Positions 8,332 to 16,289 of a stretch of DNA of 64,000 nucleotides are shown one piece after another (the first letter of the stretch is position 1; each line of letters starts with the position of its first letter). The notes beneath the pieces were generated by a model. The model made no database searches. It was not told where the DNA came from and saw only the letters and a list, made by a program, of their open reading frames with translations. The position numbers and the translations under genes are program-made. The stretch is from Prauserella flavalba. GTDB lineage: Bacteria; Actinomycetota; Actinomycetes; Mycobacteriales; Pseudonocardiaceae. The stretch is taken from positions 1,178,001-1,242,000 of the forward strand of contig NZ_MASU01000005.1 in the NCBI RefSeq assembly GCF_003202235.1, given 5' to 3'.

Positions 8332-9000
8332 TCACTCCCCGGTACCGGGCAGCGTCGTCACCATCACCATCGTGGTGGCGATCAGCTCGACCGCCTCCTT
8401 CACGGTGGATTCCACCAGGCCGCCCAGGTTCTCGCCCTTGGCGAGCGCGTCGAGGCGGTCGCGCTCGGCGTCGGTGAAGCCCAGCGATTTGTCCAGTCCA
8501 CTCGCGTGCGCGATCGAGCCCAGCAGCGCCGTGCGGTTGTCGGGCTCGCGTTGCCCGCGCGCGAGCGCGGTCAGCTCGGTCAGTGCCGCCTCGCGCGCGA
8601 CCTCGTCAGGGTAGAAGTGGCTGCTCTTGAGCAGGCCGAGGAACTTCTTGGTCTCCTTGCGCAGCAAGCCGTTCTCCACCAGCACGTCCCGGTGGTCGCT
8701 GAACGTGCCGAGCTCGAACGAGAGCCACCAGCTCAGGTCCACCGGCTTTCCCTCGTCGCCGGAACGCTTCGCGAACTCGGCGAGCAGCGCGTCGGCCCAG
8801 GCGAGGCCCGTCGGGGACTGGTCAGTGACGCGCAGCTTGCGGCCCTCCAGCGCGACGCGGGAACGCAGCACCAGCTCGCCGACGCGCGCGGCGCCGGTGG
8901 CCACCGTGACCGAGGGACCCGGGTAGTGGGCACCGTCTTCCTTGTGCAGCAACAAAACCAGCTCGTCCGGAAGCGTGAGTGTCGGGTTCGTGCCTGTCAC
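8332..9000 (-). CDS. GPP34 (GOLPH3-like) family protein
   Basis: A 222-residue protein starting near LTLPDELVLLLHKEDG, the hallmark opening of the GPP34/GOLPH3 domain, followed by the helical alpha-rich body (GELVLRSRVAL, then ALLGSIAHASGLDKSL). In eukaryotes GOLPH3 binds phosphatidylinositol-4-phosphate; actinobacterial members are of unknown role, probably membrane-peripheral. GTG start with GGGGGT before it. It converges on the DCC gene (17-bp gap) and diverges from the peptide gene at 9239. A link to the peptide locus is positional only. Confidence 0.75.
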   Translation of the reverse strand: MTGTNPTLTLPDELVLLLHKEDGAHYPGPSVTVATGAARVGELVLRSRVALEGRKLRVTDQSPTGLAWADALLAEFAKRSGDEGKPVDLSWWLSFELGTFSDHRDVLVENGLLRKETKKFLGLLKSSHFYPDEVAREAALTELTALARGQREPDNRTALLGSIAHASGLDKSLGFTDAERDRLDALAKGENLGGLVESTVKEAVELIATTMVMVTTLPGTGE

Positions 9001-9238
9001 GTCGCGTGACCCCCATCCTGTTCGTCCGGTTTAGTCGGATCGAACCTATCGCAGGTCGTATCGGCCGCGCACGTTACGGCAGCCGGGCCAGCGAAGCATC
9101 AGCCGAACTGCCCATCCGGCCCAGCCACGGACCACAGCCACGGCGACAAATCGTTCACTTCGTTGATGTCGCGGCGATTGCGCCTCACTACGCTCGGAAA
9201 CGCCGATTTCCGGCGAACACAAGGATGGGAGTGATCTC

Positions 9239-9505
9239 ATGAATTCGGTGGAGAAGGCCGCCGACGCGGCGATGTCCAGGGAGGACTGGCTTCAGCCGCT
9301 GGAGCGGGCGGACAAGGTCGCGCCGGTGCTGGGCACGCCGGGCATCGCGGCCGTGGTCGCCTGTGGCACCGCGCTTTTCGCCGCGGGCAACATGGTGACC
9401 GACCTCGTCGGGCACGAGTCGCGTTTGGACCTTCCCGGTGAAGGGGTCAGCGGCAAGTCCGGCACGGAGCTGCTCGCGCTGCGGCGCGAGGGCCTGCGCG
9501 GCTGA
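9239..9505 (+). CDS. Candidate precursor peptide 1 (88 aa)
   Basis: A small gene with a good ribosome site (AAGGATGGGAG) before ATG. The peptide has a hydrophilic N-third with LQPLE (18-22), then PVLGTP (29-34), a hydrophobic glycine/alanine-rich stretch (35-57) with one Cys at 42, and a polar C-third ending KSGTELLALR plus six residues. It is clearly homologous to the 86-residue peptide at 14925-15185: L-x-PLE, V-x-PVL-x-TP, A-x-F-x2-G, a His, then LL-x2-R, nearly gap-free. Two diverged copies beside two paralogous processing cassettes suggest precursors of a modified or membrane-active peptide. It could also be immunity or structural protein. No known family recognised. Confidence 0.6.
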   Translation: MNSVEKAADAAMSREDWLQPLERADKVAPVLGTPGIAAVVACGTALFAAGNMVTDLVGHESRLDLPGEGVSGKSGTELLALRREGLRG

Positions 9506-9552
9506 GTGCACAGGTGAACGCGGTGGGGCTCGCCGGCACGTCGCGGTGAGCC

Positions 9553-10689
9553 CTACCGTTCCGGCATCGCCAGCGACGCCACGAGAGGTCCGAGCGGGTA
9601 CTCGACGTCGAACAGCGGCCGGTGTCCCGCCAGCGCCGCCCTGATCCGGGCCAGCGCGCCACCGTGCTCCCCGGCCGCGAACGCCGTGAACCCGCGCAGC
9701 AGCGTCTCGGTGTTCTCCCCGTGCCGTGCCGGGTCGAGGCAGAACGCCGCGAACGCTCTCGCGCACTCGACGACCGGCGCGTAGCAGTCCATGTAGCCGC
9801 GCGCCGCCTCCTCGGCCTCGTCGCCGCACAGCACGGGTACCGCGCTCGCCGCGGCCTGCGCCGCGAGCAGCGCGACCGTCGCCGGATCGAGGAACGCCGG
9901 ATCGGCGAGGCCCGCCGCGTCACCGACACTCAACCACCCCGCGCCCGCCAGCCGGGCGCAGCGGTAGCCCCGCCACCGCTCGCCGTCGTCCCCACCGGCG
10001 TCCCCGCCACCGCCCGGCACAAGTCTGCCGAGCCCGACGACTCCACCGGCAAGGGGGATCCGCCAGTGCCACTCCCCCGGCGCGCCCTCGAGCACGAACG
10101 CGCCCTGCTCCGTGGTCGCGTCGGCGGGCGCGACGGCGCGGAAGACCCGGTGGCTCAGCGGATCCGGCTCCGCGGCGCAGAACCGGCCCGCGACGACGCG
10201 CGCGGTGCCGGTGGCGTCCGCCACGAGCCTCGCCGGCAGGGTCTCGGTCTGCCCGGCGGTGTGGACCACCACGCCGGTCACCCGGCCGCCGTCGGTGACC
10301 GGCTCGATCACCTCGGCACCACGGACCACGCGGGCACCGCACTCGCCCGCCCGTTGCAGCAACAGCTCCACCAGCGCGCCGAGGCACACGTGGTAGCCGT
10401 GGTCGATGCCGCCGGTTTCGGCGAACGCGCTGCGCCACGGCTCCTCGCCGTTGCCCCAGCCGAGCACGGAGACCTCCCCCCGCGCGAACCCGGCCTCGTG
10501 CACCCGGCCGGACAGGCCGAGACCGGACAGCACGGCGTGCACTCCGGGCGCCAGCGCCTCGGCCTCCCCGGCCCCGGGCACGGCCGTGCGTTCCAGCACC
10601 GTCACCGGGGTACCCCGCACGGCGAGACACGCGGCGAACGCGGCTCCCGCGAGTCCCCCGCCCGCCACGACCACCGGCGGCCGCGTCAC
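9553..10689 (-). CDS. FAD-dependent oxidoreductase (halogenase/monooxygenase fold)
   Basis: A 378-residue flavoprotein with a Rossmann GxGxxG (VVVAGGGLAGAAFA) and the distal FAD motif LSVGDAAGLADPAFLDP. It also has WHWRIP, matching the WxWxIP motif of flavin-dependent halogenases. However, the whole protein contains no lysine, so the halogenase catalytic Lys is absent. A halogenase is therefore unlikely; a dehydrogenase or hydroxylase of the same fold fits better. The GTG start at 10689 overlaps the SdpA-like stop (GTGA). It is last in cassette 2 and probably oxidises the peptide or an associated small molecule. Confidence 0.72.
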   Translation of the reverse strand: MTRPPVVVAGGGLAGAAFAACLAVRGTPVTVLERTAVPGAGEAEALAPGVHAVLSGLGLSGRVHEAGFARGEVSVLGWGNGEEPWRSAFAETGGIDHGYHVCLGALVELLLQRAGECGARVVRGAEVIEPVTDGGRVTGVVVHTAGQTETLPARLVADATGTARVVAGRFCAAEPDPLSHRVFRAVAPADATTEQGAFVLEGAPGEWHWRIPLAGGVVGLGRLVPGGGGDAGGDDGERWRGYRCARLAGAGWLSVGDAAGLADPAFLDPATVALLAAQAAASAVPVLCGDEAEEAARGYMDCYAPVVECARAFAAFCLDPARHGENTETLLRGFTAFAAGEHGGALARIRAALAGHRPLFDVEYPLGPLVASLAMPER

Positions 10690-11258
10690 GACGCGCGTCC
10701 CTTCGCCGCGGCGCCCACGGCGTGCAGCTCGGAGAGGAACACCATCGTCGGCTCGTCCTCCTCCTCGTACCCGCCCGACACCGCGATGAGGAACTGGGTG
10801 CGCACGGCGTCCGGGTGGTGCTCCCGGGAGGTGACGTAGGACAGCAGCGTCAGGTACGGCACCGACAGCTGCAGGCTCGGGTCGGGCCCGTTCAGGCCCT
10901 CGCCGTGCTGGCCGACGTAGCGCAGCAGCTCGGCCACGCTGTCGAACACGGTCTTCTCGGCCCTGCGGTGCGGATGCCACACCGCGTGCAACAGGGTGCG
11001 CTCCTGCACACCGCCGATCTCGCGGAACGCGGTGAGCGAGCCGTCGGCGAGCTGGTCGCGCATCAGCAGGTGGTGATCGTGGATTCCGGGGTTCGGCGCG
11101 AAGAACCGCCAATCCGGGATCACGAGGTACAGCTTGTCCCAGATGGTCTGCTTGCGCTGGTCGCGGTAGAGCTTCTGCCCGACCACCGTGAGCCCGAACC
11201 AGGCACCCAGCACCCCGTACAGCGCACCGCGCCCCGGCGCGGTTCCCTTACCGGACAA
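10686..11258 (-). CDS. SdpA/DUF5819-like small membrane-anchored protein (cassette 2)
   Basis: About 190 residues: an N-terminal hydrophobic segment (LYGVLGAWFGLTVVG), then IPDWRFFAPNPGIHDHHLL, and a C-terminal LSELHAVG. It is the paralogue of 4307-4909, with the same W-R-F-F-A-P-x-P block, and the same neighbours. The start is a TTG at 11258 within the end of the hydrolase gene; it is supported by AAGGAGG nine bases upstream, while no ATG or GTG lies nearby. By analogy with SdpA it may act with the HTTM protein on the peptide. The analogy rests on motif and neighbourhood only. Confidence 0.6.
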   Translation of the reverse strand: MSGKGTAPGRGALYGVLGAWFGLTVVGQKLYRDQRKQTIWDKLYLVIPDWRFFAPNPGIHDHHLLMRDQLADGSLTAFREIGGVQERTLLHAVWHPHRRAEKTVFDSVAELLRYVGQHGEGLNGPDPSLQLSVPYLTLLSYVTSREHHPDAVRTQFLIAVSGGYEEEDEPTMVFLSELHAVGAAAKGRAS

Positions 11259-12141
11259 TGCGATCGCCCTCCTTCGCGGTGGCCTTCGCCAGCACCGCCC
11301 CGATCGTCTCCACCACCACCTGGCTGTGGCCACGGTCGAGCACCAGCCCGAAGTGGGTGGCGTTCTTGGCCAGCGCGGACACCGGGTCCGCCGACAGCGC
11401 CAGCAGTTCCTCCTGCAGCTTGCGGTGGGCGACGTCGTTGCGCAGCGACATCCCCGACACCACCACGCCGACGGGCGCGTGCGCGGGGAACCCACCGGCC
11501 ATCACCGCGCGCGGGTCGGCGTTCTTCCACGACACCAGCTCCGCGGCCGCGGTCCACCAGACGGCGGGCACGGGCAGCCTCGCGCGCGCGTGCGTCGCGG
11601 CGGCCTCGGGCAGCTCGGTGAACTGTTCCTCGATCTCCTTGCGGCCCAGGCGCAGCAACGCGCGCAGCGCCGACACCCGCAACGACTGCTCCAGCCAGGC
11701 CATGCCGCGGCGTTGTGTCGCCGAGCGGCGCATCTCCTCGGGATGCAGTGCGTCGGCGAACACGACCCCGGCCACGCGCTCCGGGTACCGGCCCGCGTAG
11801 CAGCGCGCCACGAGCCCGCCGAAGGAGTGGCCCACCAGCACCACGGGCCCGGTCACGTCGAGCGCCCGCAGCGTGGCGTCCAGCTCGGCGGCCAGCACCG
11901 GCACGCTGCGCGGCCCGGGAGCCTTCTCGCTCCAGCCGGTGCCCGCGCGCTCGTAGCTCACGGTGCGGGTGTGTGCCGCGACGGCGTCCTGCACCCACGT
12001 CCACGTCTGCAGCGGCGAGGCCAGCCCGCTCTCGAACACCACGGTCGGCGTGGCGTCGCGTGGCCCGCGCTCCAGCACGTGCACCTGCCGTCCGCCGACC
12101 CGCACGAGGCGTCCGGCGGGACCCGGAGAATCGAAGGACAT
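11248..12141 (-). CDS. Alpha/beta hydrolase (cassette 2)
   Basis: About 297 residues with the alpha/beta-hydrolase core: oxyanion region VVFESGL, SYERAGTGWS, nucleophile elbow GHSFGG (Ser106) and a late HSQVVVE for the catalytic His. Unlike its paralogue at 4909-5874 it has no N-terminal membrane anchor. ATG 12141 is preferred because GGGAAGG then lies about 12 bases upstream; a GTG at 12150 would overlap the ABC gene by 8 bp. It is placed between exporter and SdpA-like genes, so it likely acts on the same product, possibly in cleavage or esterification. Confidence 0.78.
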   Translation of the reverse strand: MSFDSPGPAGRLVRVGGRQVHVLERGPRDATPTVVFESGLASPLQTWTWVQDAVAAHTRTVSYERAGTGWSEKAPGPRSVPVLAAELDATLRALDVTGPVVLVGHSFGGLVARCYAGRYPERVAGVVFADALHPEEMRRSATQRRGMAWLEQSLRVSALRALLRLGRKEIEEQFTELPEAAATHARARLPVPAVWWTAAAELVSWKNADPRAVMAGGFPAHAPVGVVVSGMSLRNDVAHRKLQEELLALSADPVSALAKNATHFGLVLDRGHSQVVVETIGAVLAKATAKEGDRIVR

Positions 12142-12142
12142 C

Positions 12143-13990
12143 TCACTCACCGGCCTTCCCGGTCGCGGGCAGCGCCCGCCGCCCGTTGTCCTGGAACTGG
12201 ATCGACGTCAGCCGCTGGTACAGCGCGCTGGTGGTCAGCAGCTGCTGGTGCGTGCCGACGTCCCGGACCGTCCCCTGGTCCAGCACGATGATCTGGTCGG
12301 CGTCCACGACGGTCGACAGCCGGTGCGCGACGCTGATCACCGTGCACTCCCCCGCGATGTTGCGGATGCTCTGGCGCAGCTTCAGCTCCGACTCCGAGTC
12401 CAGATTGGACGTCGCCTCGTCCAGCAGCAGCACCGAGGGCCTGCGGACCAGCATCCGCGCGATGGCCAGCCGCTGCCGCTGCCCTCCGGAGAGACCGAGC
12501 CCGGCGTCGCCGAGTTCAGTGTGCAGGCCCCGTGGCAGCGAGCTGACCAGCTCGTCGAGGCCGGACAGCCACAGCGCGCGCTCGACCTCGCCGGGGCCCA
12601 CGTGCGCCTCGCCGTAGACGAGGTTCTCGCCGATCGTGCCGCGCAGGGTGGTGCTCTCCTGCTGCACGTAACCGACGAGCCCGCGCAGCACGCCCAGCGG
12701 GATCAGCTCGATGTTCTCGCCGTTGAGCAGGATCCGGCCGCCGCGCACGGGGTGGAACCGCATCAGCAGCTGCAGCAGCGTCGTCTTGCCCGCACCGGAC
12801 GGGCCGACGATGGCGGTCAGCCCGCGGGCGGGCACCGAGAACGACACGCCGCGCAAGGTCGGCTCGTCGGGCTGGTAGGAGAAGCGGACCCGCTGGAAGT
12901 CCACGCCGAAATGCCGGTACACCACCGTGTCCCGGCTGGCGACGACGTCGTCGGGGCTCTGCGCCACCACGCCCTGCGGTGACCTCGGCAGCAGCACGTC
13001 CTGCTCCTGCTCGATCGCGGCGAGCTCGTTGATCCGCCCGATCGCGGCGCGGCCCTGCTGGAGCTGGCCGATCCCCATGAACAACGTCACGAGCGGGGTG
13101 ACGAGATAGAAGAGGTACATGATGAACGCGGTCAGGCTCGCCGGGTTCATCGAGCCGTTCGCGACCCGGCCCATGCCCGTGACGATGACGGCCGCGAGCG
13201 ACGCCTGGAGGCCGATGCTCATCGACGGCGAGAGCAGGGCGTTCAGCGCGCTCACCTTGACTCCGGACCGGCGGGCGCTCAGGGCCAGCCCGCCGATCCG
13301 GCTGCCTTCGAGCCGCTCGGCGCGGCACGCCTTGACGGTGCTCAGCGCCGAGAGGGCACGCTGCAGGTCGGCTCCGAAGTCGCCCATGATGGCGCGGCTC
13401 TCCTGCGCGGCCTTGCGCAGCCGCCGCGCGACGACGAACGCCACCAGGCTGGCCACGGTCATGCAGCCTGCGGTGACGGCGAGCAGCAGCGGGTCGATCA
13501 GCAGCATGAGCACCACGCCGCCGAGCACCATCGCGGCGTCCACGATGATGCCGGCCACGCTCTGCGAGAGCGCCACCTTGAGCATCGACGTGTCGGTGAC
13601 GATCCGGGCGAAGACGTCGCCCTGGCGCATGGCGCCGAACGCCCGCAGGTCGGCGGAGAGCACGCGGCCGAGCAGCGCGGAGCGGACGTCGTAGACGATG
13701 CGCTCGCCGATCCGTCCCATGACGTACGCCTGCGTCGACGTGAGCGCGGCCTCGACGAGGAACAGCACCACGACGAGCACGATCGGCAGCACCAGGCTCG
13801 CGTCGGTGCCGATGGCGCCGATCAGCCTGCCGATCAGGGCGGGCTGCGCCAGCCCCGCCGCGGCGGCGACCAGGCCCAGCACGACGGCACCGGCGACCTT
13901 CGGCAGGTGGCGACGGGTGATCGCGCCGACCCAGTCGGCGTTGCCGTTCCCGTCGAGCCGGGGCGCCCGGTGCCCGCCGCGCACGGTCAC
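12143..13990 (-). CDS. ABC exporter, fused permease-ATPase (cassette 2)
   Basis: A 615-residue half-transporter of the ABCB/MsbA type: about six transmembrane segments (residues about 25-310), then the ATPase with Walker A GPSGAGKTT (396-404), Q-loop Gln444, signature LSGGQ (500-504), Walker B LLLDEATS (521-528) and H-loop His556. There is no N-terminal C39 peptidase domain, so leader cleavage would need another enzyme. GTG start in a GTGA overlap with the HTTM gene. It is the only exporter in the peptide locus and probably secretes the mature product or protects the cell. Works as a dimer. Confidence 0.88.
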   Translation of the reverse strand: MTVRGGHRAPRLDGNGNADWVGAITRRHLPKVAGAVVLGLVAAAAGLAQPALIGRLIGAIGTDASLVLPIVLVVVLFLVEAALTSTQAYVMGRIGERIVYDVRSALLGRVLSADLRAFGAMRQGDVFARIVTDTSMLKVALSQSVAGIIVDAAMVLGGVVLMLLIDPLLLAVTAGCMTVASLVAFVVARRLRKAAQESRAIMGDFGADLQRALSALSTVKACRAERLEGSRIGGLALSARRSGVKVSALNALLSPSMSIGLQASLAAVIVTGMGRVANGSMNPASLTAFIMYLFYLVTPLVTLFMGIGQLQQGRAAIGRINELAAIEQEQDVLLPRSPQGVVAQSPDDVVASRDTVVYRHFGVDFQRVRFSYQPDEPTLRGVSFSVPARGLTAIVGPSGAGKTTLLQLLMRFHPVRGGRILLNGENIELIPLGVLRGLVGYVQQESTTLRGTIGENLVYGEAHVGPGEVERALWLSGLDELVSSLPRGLHTELGDAGLGLSGGQRQRLAIARMLVRRPSVLLLDEATSNLDSESELKLRQSIRNIAGECTVISVAHRLSTVVDADQIIVLDQGTVRDVGTHQQLLTTSALYQRLTSIQFQDNGRRALPATGKAGE

Positions 13991-14841
13991 CCGCGCCCGG
14001 AGCCGCGGCCCAGTGCCCGCGAGCAGTACACGATGGCCGGGTAGGTGCCGAGGAAGGCCCAGACGAAGCGGTTGAGCCCCATGAAGACCGCGTTGCCCGC
14101 GTGGAAGCTCGCGCCGACGCCGAGCAACGCGCGCGCGACCGGCTTCGGCGCGACGAGCACGAGCGGGAACAGCATCTCCCCCGCGATCGTGGCCTGGCCG
14201 AGCGCACGGGCGACGCGGGGCCGGTCCCGCAGCGCCGAGAACGCCAGGCGGTGCCCGAACATGCGGGTGCGGAAGATGTCGCGCACCGCGCTGCCGTCGC
14301 GCCACACCGGGGAGATCAGCTTCGCCACGCCCGCGATGCCGTAGGACAGGCAGGACTGGGCGGCGATGAACCACAGGCATGCCTGCCGTGCCTTCGGGTC
14401 GTTCGCGAAGAGCTTCGACAGCGTGAGCGTGGTCAGCGAGATGGTGAGCACGGTTTCCGAGCCGTCGGAGCCGTACGGGCTGCGCGCGTGCACGGCGAAG
14501 TTCGTGCCAGCGAGGTAGGTGGCGGCCGCGGTCTTGGCGCGCTCGGTGGCGGCCGAGTTCATCAGTGTCGCCGCGGCGAGCACCCGCGCGCCGAACAGCA
14601 CCTGCACGCCCGGCTTGTCGAACACGGTGCCGAGAGCCTTCTCCAGGCGGCCCGTCATCCACCGGTAGCGGGTCCTCGCGGTGTCCCAGCTCAGCAGCTC
14701 ACCGCGGTCGAAGTCCTTCGAGGACGCCAGGTACTCCAAAGAGGACACCGCAGCGCCGAGCCCGGTGAGCGCCTCGACGCGGCGCAGCGCGCGGTCCTGC
14801 TCGGCCCGGTCGATCACGGTCCTCGTGCGCGTCAACGCCAC
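13987..14841 (-). CDS. HTTM (SdpB-like) integral membrane protein (cassette 2)
   Basis: A 284-residue polytopic membrane protein, paralogous to 5871-6764. Shared blocks include R-S/N-Y-G-x-D-G-S-D/E, AAQSCL-x-Y, K-x-x-SPVWR-x-G, FRT-x-x-x-G and PLVLVAP-R/K-P, then NAxFMGLNRF. This is the HTTM/vitamin K-dependent carboxylase-like architecture that includes SdpB. The GTG at 14841 has GGAAGGG seven bases upstream. It directly follows the precursor-like peptide gene (83-bp gap) and overlaps the exporter, making it the prime candidate for peptide modification in the membrane. Reaction unknown. Confidence 0.72.
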   Translation of the reverse strand: MALTRTRTVIDRAEQDRALRRVEALTGLGAAVSSLEYLASSKDFDRGELLSWDTARTRYRWMTGRLEKALGTVFDKPGVQVLFGARVLAAATLMNSAATERAKTAAATYLAGTNFAVHARSPYGSDGSETVLTISLTTLTLSKLFANDPKARQACLWFIAAQSCLSYGIAGVAKLISPVWRDGSAVRDIFRTRMFGHRLAFSALRDRPRVARALGQATIAGEMLFPLVLVAPKPVARALLGVGASFHAGNAVFMGLNRFVWAFLGTYPAIVYCSRALGRGSGRG

Positions 14842-14924
14842 GGCAGATCCCTTCCGTCCTCGAGAGGAGACTTGCGAAGTGGCGCCGCGGACACGTGCGC
14901 TCCGCAGCGCCACGACGGCCAACG

Positions 14925-15185
14925 TCAGCTGATGCTGGCGACCCGCATGCCGAGCAGCTGGTCCACGGAGCCGTAGCTCGGAACCGGGCCGGTCGGCGTG
15001 ACCTCGGCGGCGTGGTGGCTCTCGATCGCGTCCGAGATGAGGCCAAGGGTGAACACCGCGCCCGCGCCGGCCGCGTAGCCCGCGTAGGCGGGGGTGGCGA
15101 GAACCGGACCCACGGCGGTGGTCACCTCCAGCGGGCTGAGGACGCCGTCCACGTGCTCGTTGGCGAACGCCTCGACATTGCTCAT
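14925..15185 (-). CDS. Candidate precursor peptide 2 (86 aa)
   Basis: A small gene heading cassette 2, with a strong AGAGGAGAAA site before ATG. The peptide has LSPLE (16-20), GPVLATP (26-32), an alanine/glycine-rich hydrophobic stretch (33-55), two His (57-58) and a polar tail ending SVDQLLGMR plus five residues. It has no Cys. It aligns with the 88-residue peptide at 9239-9505 almost without gaps over the middle and C-terminus. Position just before the HTTM gene resembles precursor placement in ribosomally made peptide clusters. Whether the N-third is a leader is inference; no cleavage site is obvious. Confidence 0.6.
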   Translation of the reverse strand: MSNVEAFANEHVDGVLSPLEVTTAVGPVLATPAYAGYAAGAGAVFTLGLISDAIESHHAAEVTPTGPVPSYGSVDQLLGMRVASIS

Positions 15186-15287
15186 GGTTTCTCCTCTGGT
15201 GCAGAGTTGAACTTGCGCGAGCCACGCTATAGAGGTGAGTTCGCCGCTCTCATCCATCAGAGTAAGGATTTGTCCCGTCATGCGGGC

Positions 15288-16289
15288 CTACAACCACACC
15301 GGCGAGACGTGGTCGCCGAACTGCGCACTCGCGATCTCGCGCTCGGCGCGCTCACTGAACAGGTGGTGACAGGCGAGCTCCTCGGCGTCCCGCCAGTGGC
15401 CTTCCATCGAATGTCCACTGTAGAGGGACGAGCCACCGGACTTGCCGAACGCGAATCGCACCGCGTCGATGGCGACCCCGTGCGCGTGCAGCAGGGCCGC
15501 GGCGAGCCCGGTCCGCAGGGCGACGGGCACGGCCTCCTGGCCGTCGCCGTCGGGCGGGAGCCCCTCCAGTTCGGTGAGCACGAGCCTGCGGGCCGCGCGG
15601 AAGGAGAGCACCACGCGGTTGAGTTCCGTGCGCAGCACGGGTTGCTCCGACATCCTGGTGACCTCGCCGAGCCGCGACCGTTGCCTCGCGGTTTCGGCGA
15701 ACTCGGACAGCGCCCTGCGGGCCAGCCCGAGCGCGACCCCGGTGACGGCACAGCGCACGGCGACGACGGGCGGCAGCGGCGCCGGACCCGGCACGGGACC
15801 GAACGCGGGCAGCACGTGCTCGGCCGGCACGGCGACGTCGCGGGCGGCGAGGTGCCGGGCGTCGGCCCCGTCGAGGCCGGTGCCCGTGCGGGGGCTGACG
15901 CCGGCGACGCCCGCGGGCAGCAGGACGAGCACCGGCTCCGGTGGCCCGCCGTCGTCCCGCTCGGCCCCCAGCGCGAACCAGTCGGCGGACGTCGCGGCCG
16001 GCACCGCGACCCAGCAGCCGGACAGGACGTAGCCCTCCCCGCCCGTGCGCCGCAGCTGCCCGCCGGGATGCGCCGAACCGGTCAGCAGGTCGCCCTCGGC
16101 GATCCTGGCGCGCACCTCCGGCGGCGCCGAGTGCAGGGCGCCGGCGAGCCCGCCGGTCGCCAGCAGCAGGCCGAGCGAGGCGTCGGCGTGCCCGAGCGAC
16201 TCGGCGGCGCGGAACAACGCCCTCGGCCGGAAAGACAGGTCGGGCCCCGCTTCGCGCAGGGCCTCGGCCAGTGCGGCTCGGGTTGTCAT
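15288..16289 (-). CDS. Acyl-CoA dehydrogenase-like flavoprotein
   Basis: A 333-residue protein of the acyl-CoA dehydrogenase superfamily. The middle region (GEGYVLSGCWVAVPAATSADW) is the usual beta-domain, and the C-terminus carries GGSSLYSGHSMEGHWRDAEELACHH, the layout of group D flavin monooxygenases such as DszC/HsaA as well as dehydrogenases. It is shorter than usual (about 380-400) because the N-terminal helical domain is reduced. ATG in an ATGA overlap with the fusion gene upstream, so the two are probably made together and may form a heteromer. Role in the peptide locus or a separate oxidation is undecided. Confidence 0.7.
   Translation of the reverse strand: MTTRAALAEALREAGPDLSFRPRALFRAAESLGHADASLGLLLATGGLAGALHSAPPEVRARIAEGDLLTGSAHPGGQLRRTGGEGYVLSGCWVAVPAATSADWFALGAERDDGGPPEPVLVLLPAGVAGVSPRTGTGLDGADARHLAARDVAVPAEHVLPAFGPVPGPAPLPPVVAVRCAVTGVALGLARRALSEFAETARQRSRLGEVTRMSEQPVLRTELNRVVLSFRAARRLVLTELEGLPPDGDGQEAVPVALRTGLAAALLHAHGVAIDAVRFAFGKSGGSSLYSGHSMEGHWRDAEELACHHLFSERAEREIASAQFGDHVSPVWL

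Noticed and set aside
9553-10689. Flavin-dependent halogenase call
   Set aside because: WHWRIP is present, but no lysine exists in the protein and it is far too short.
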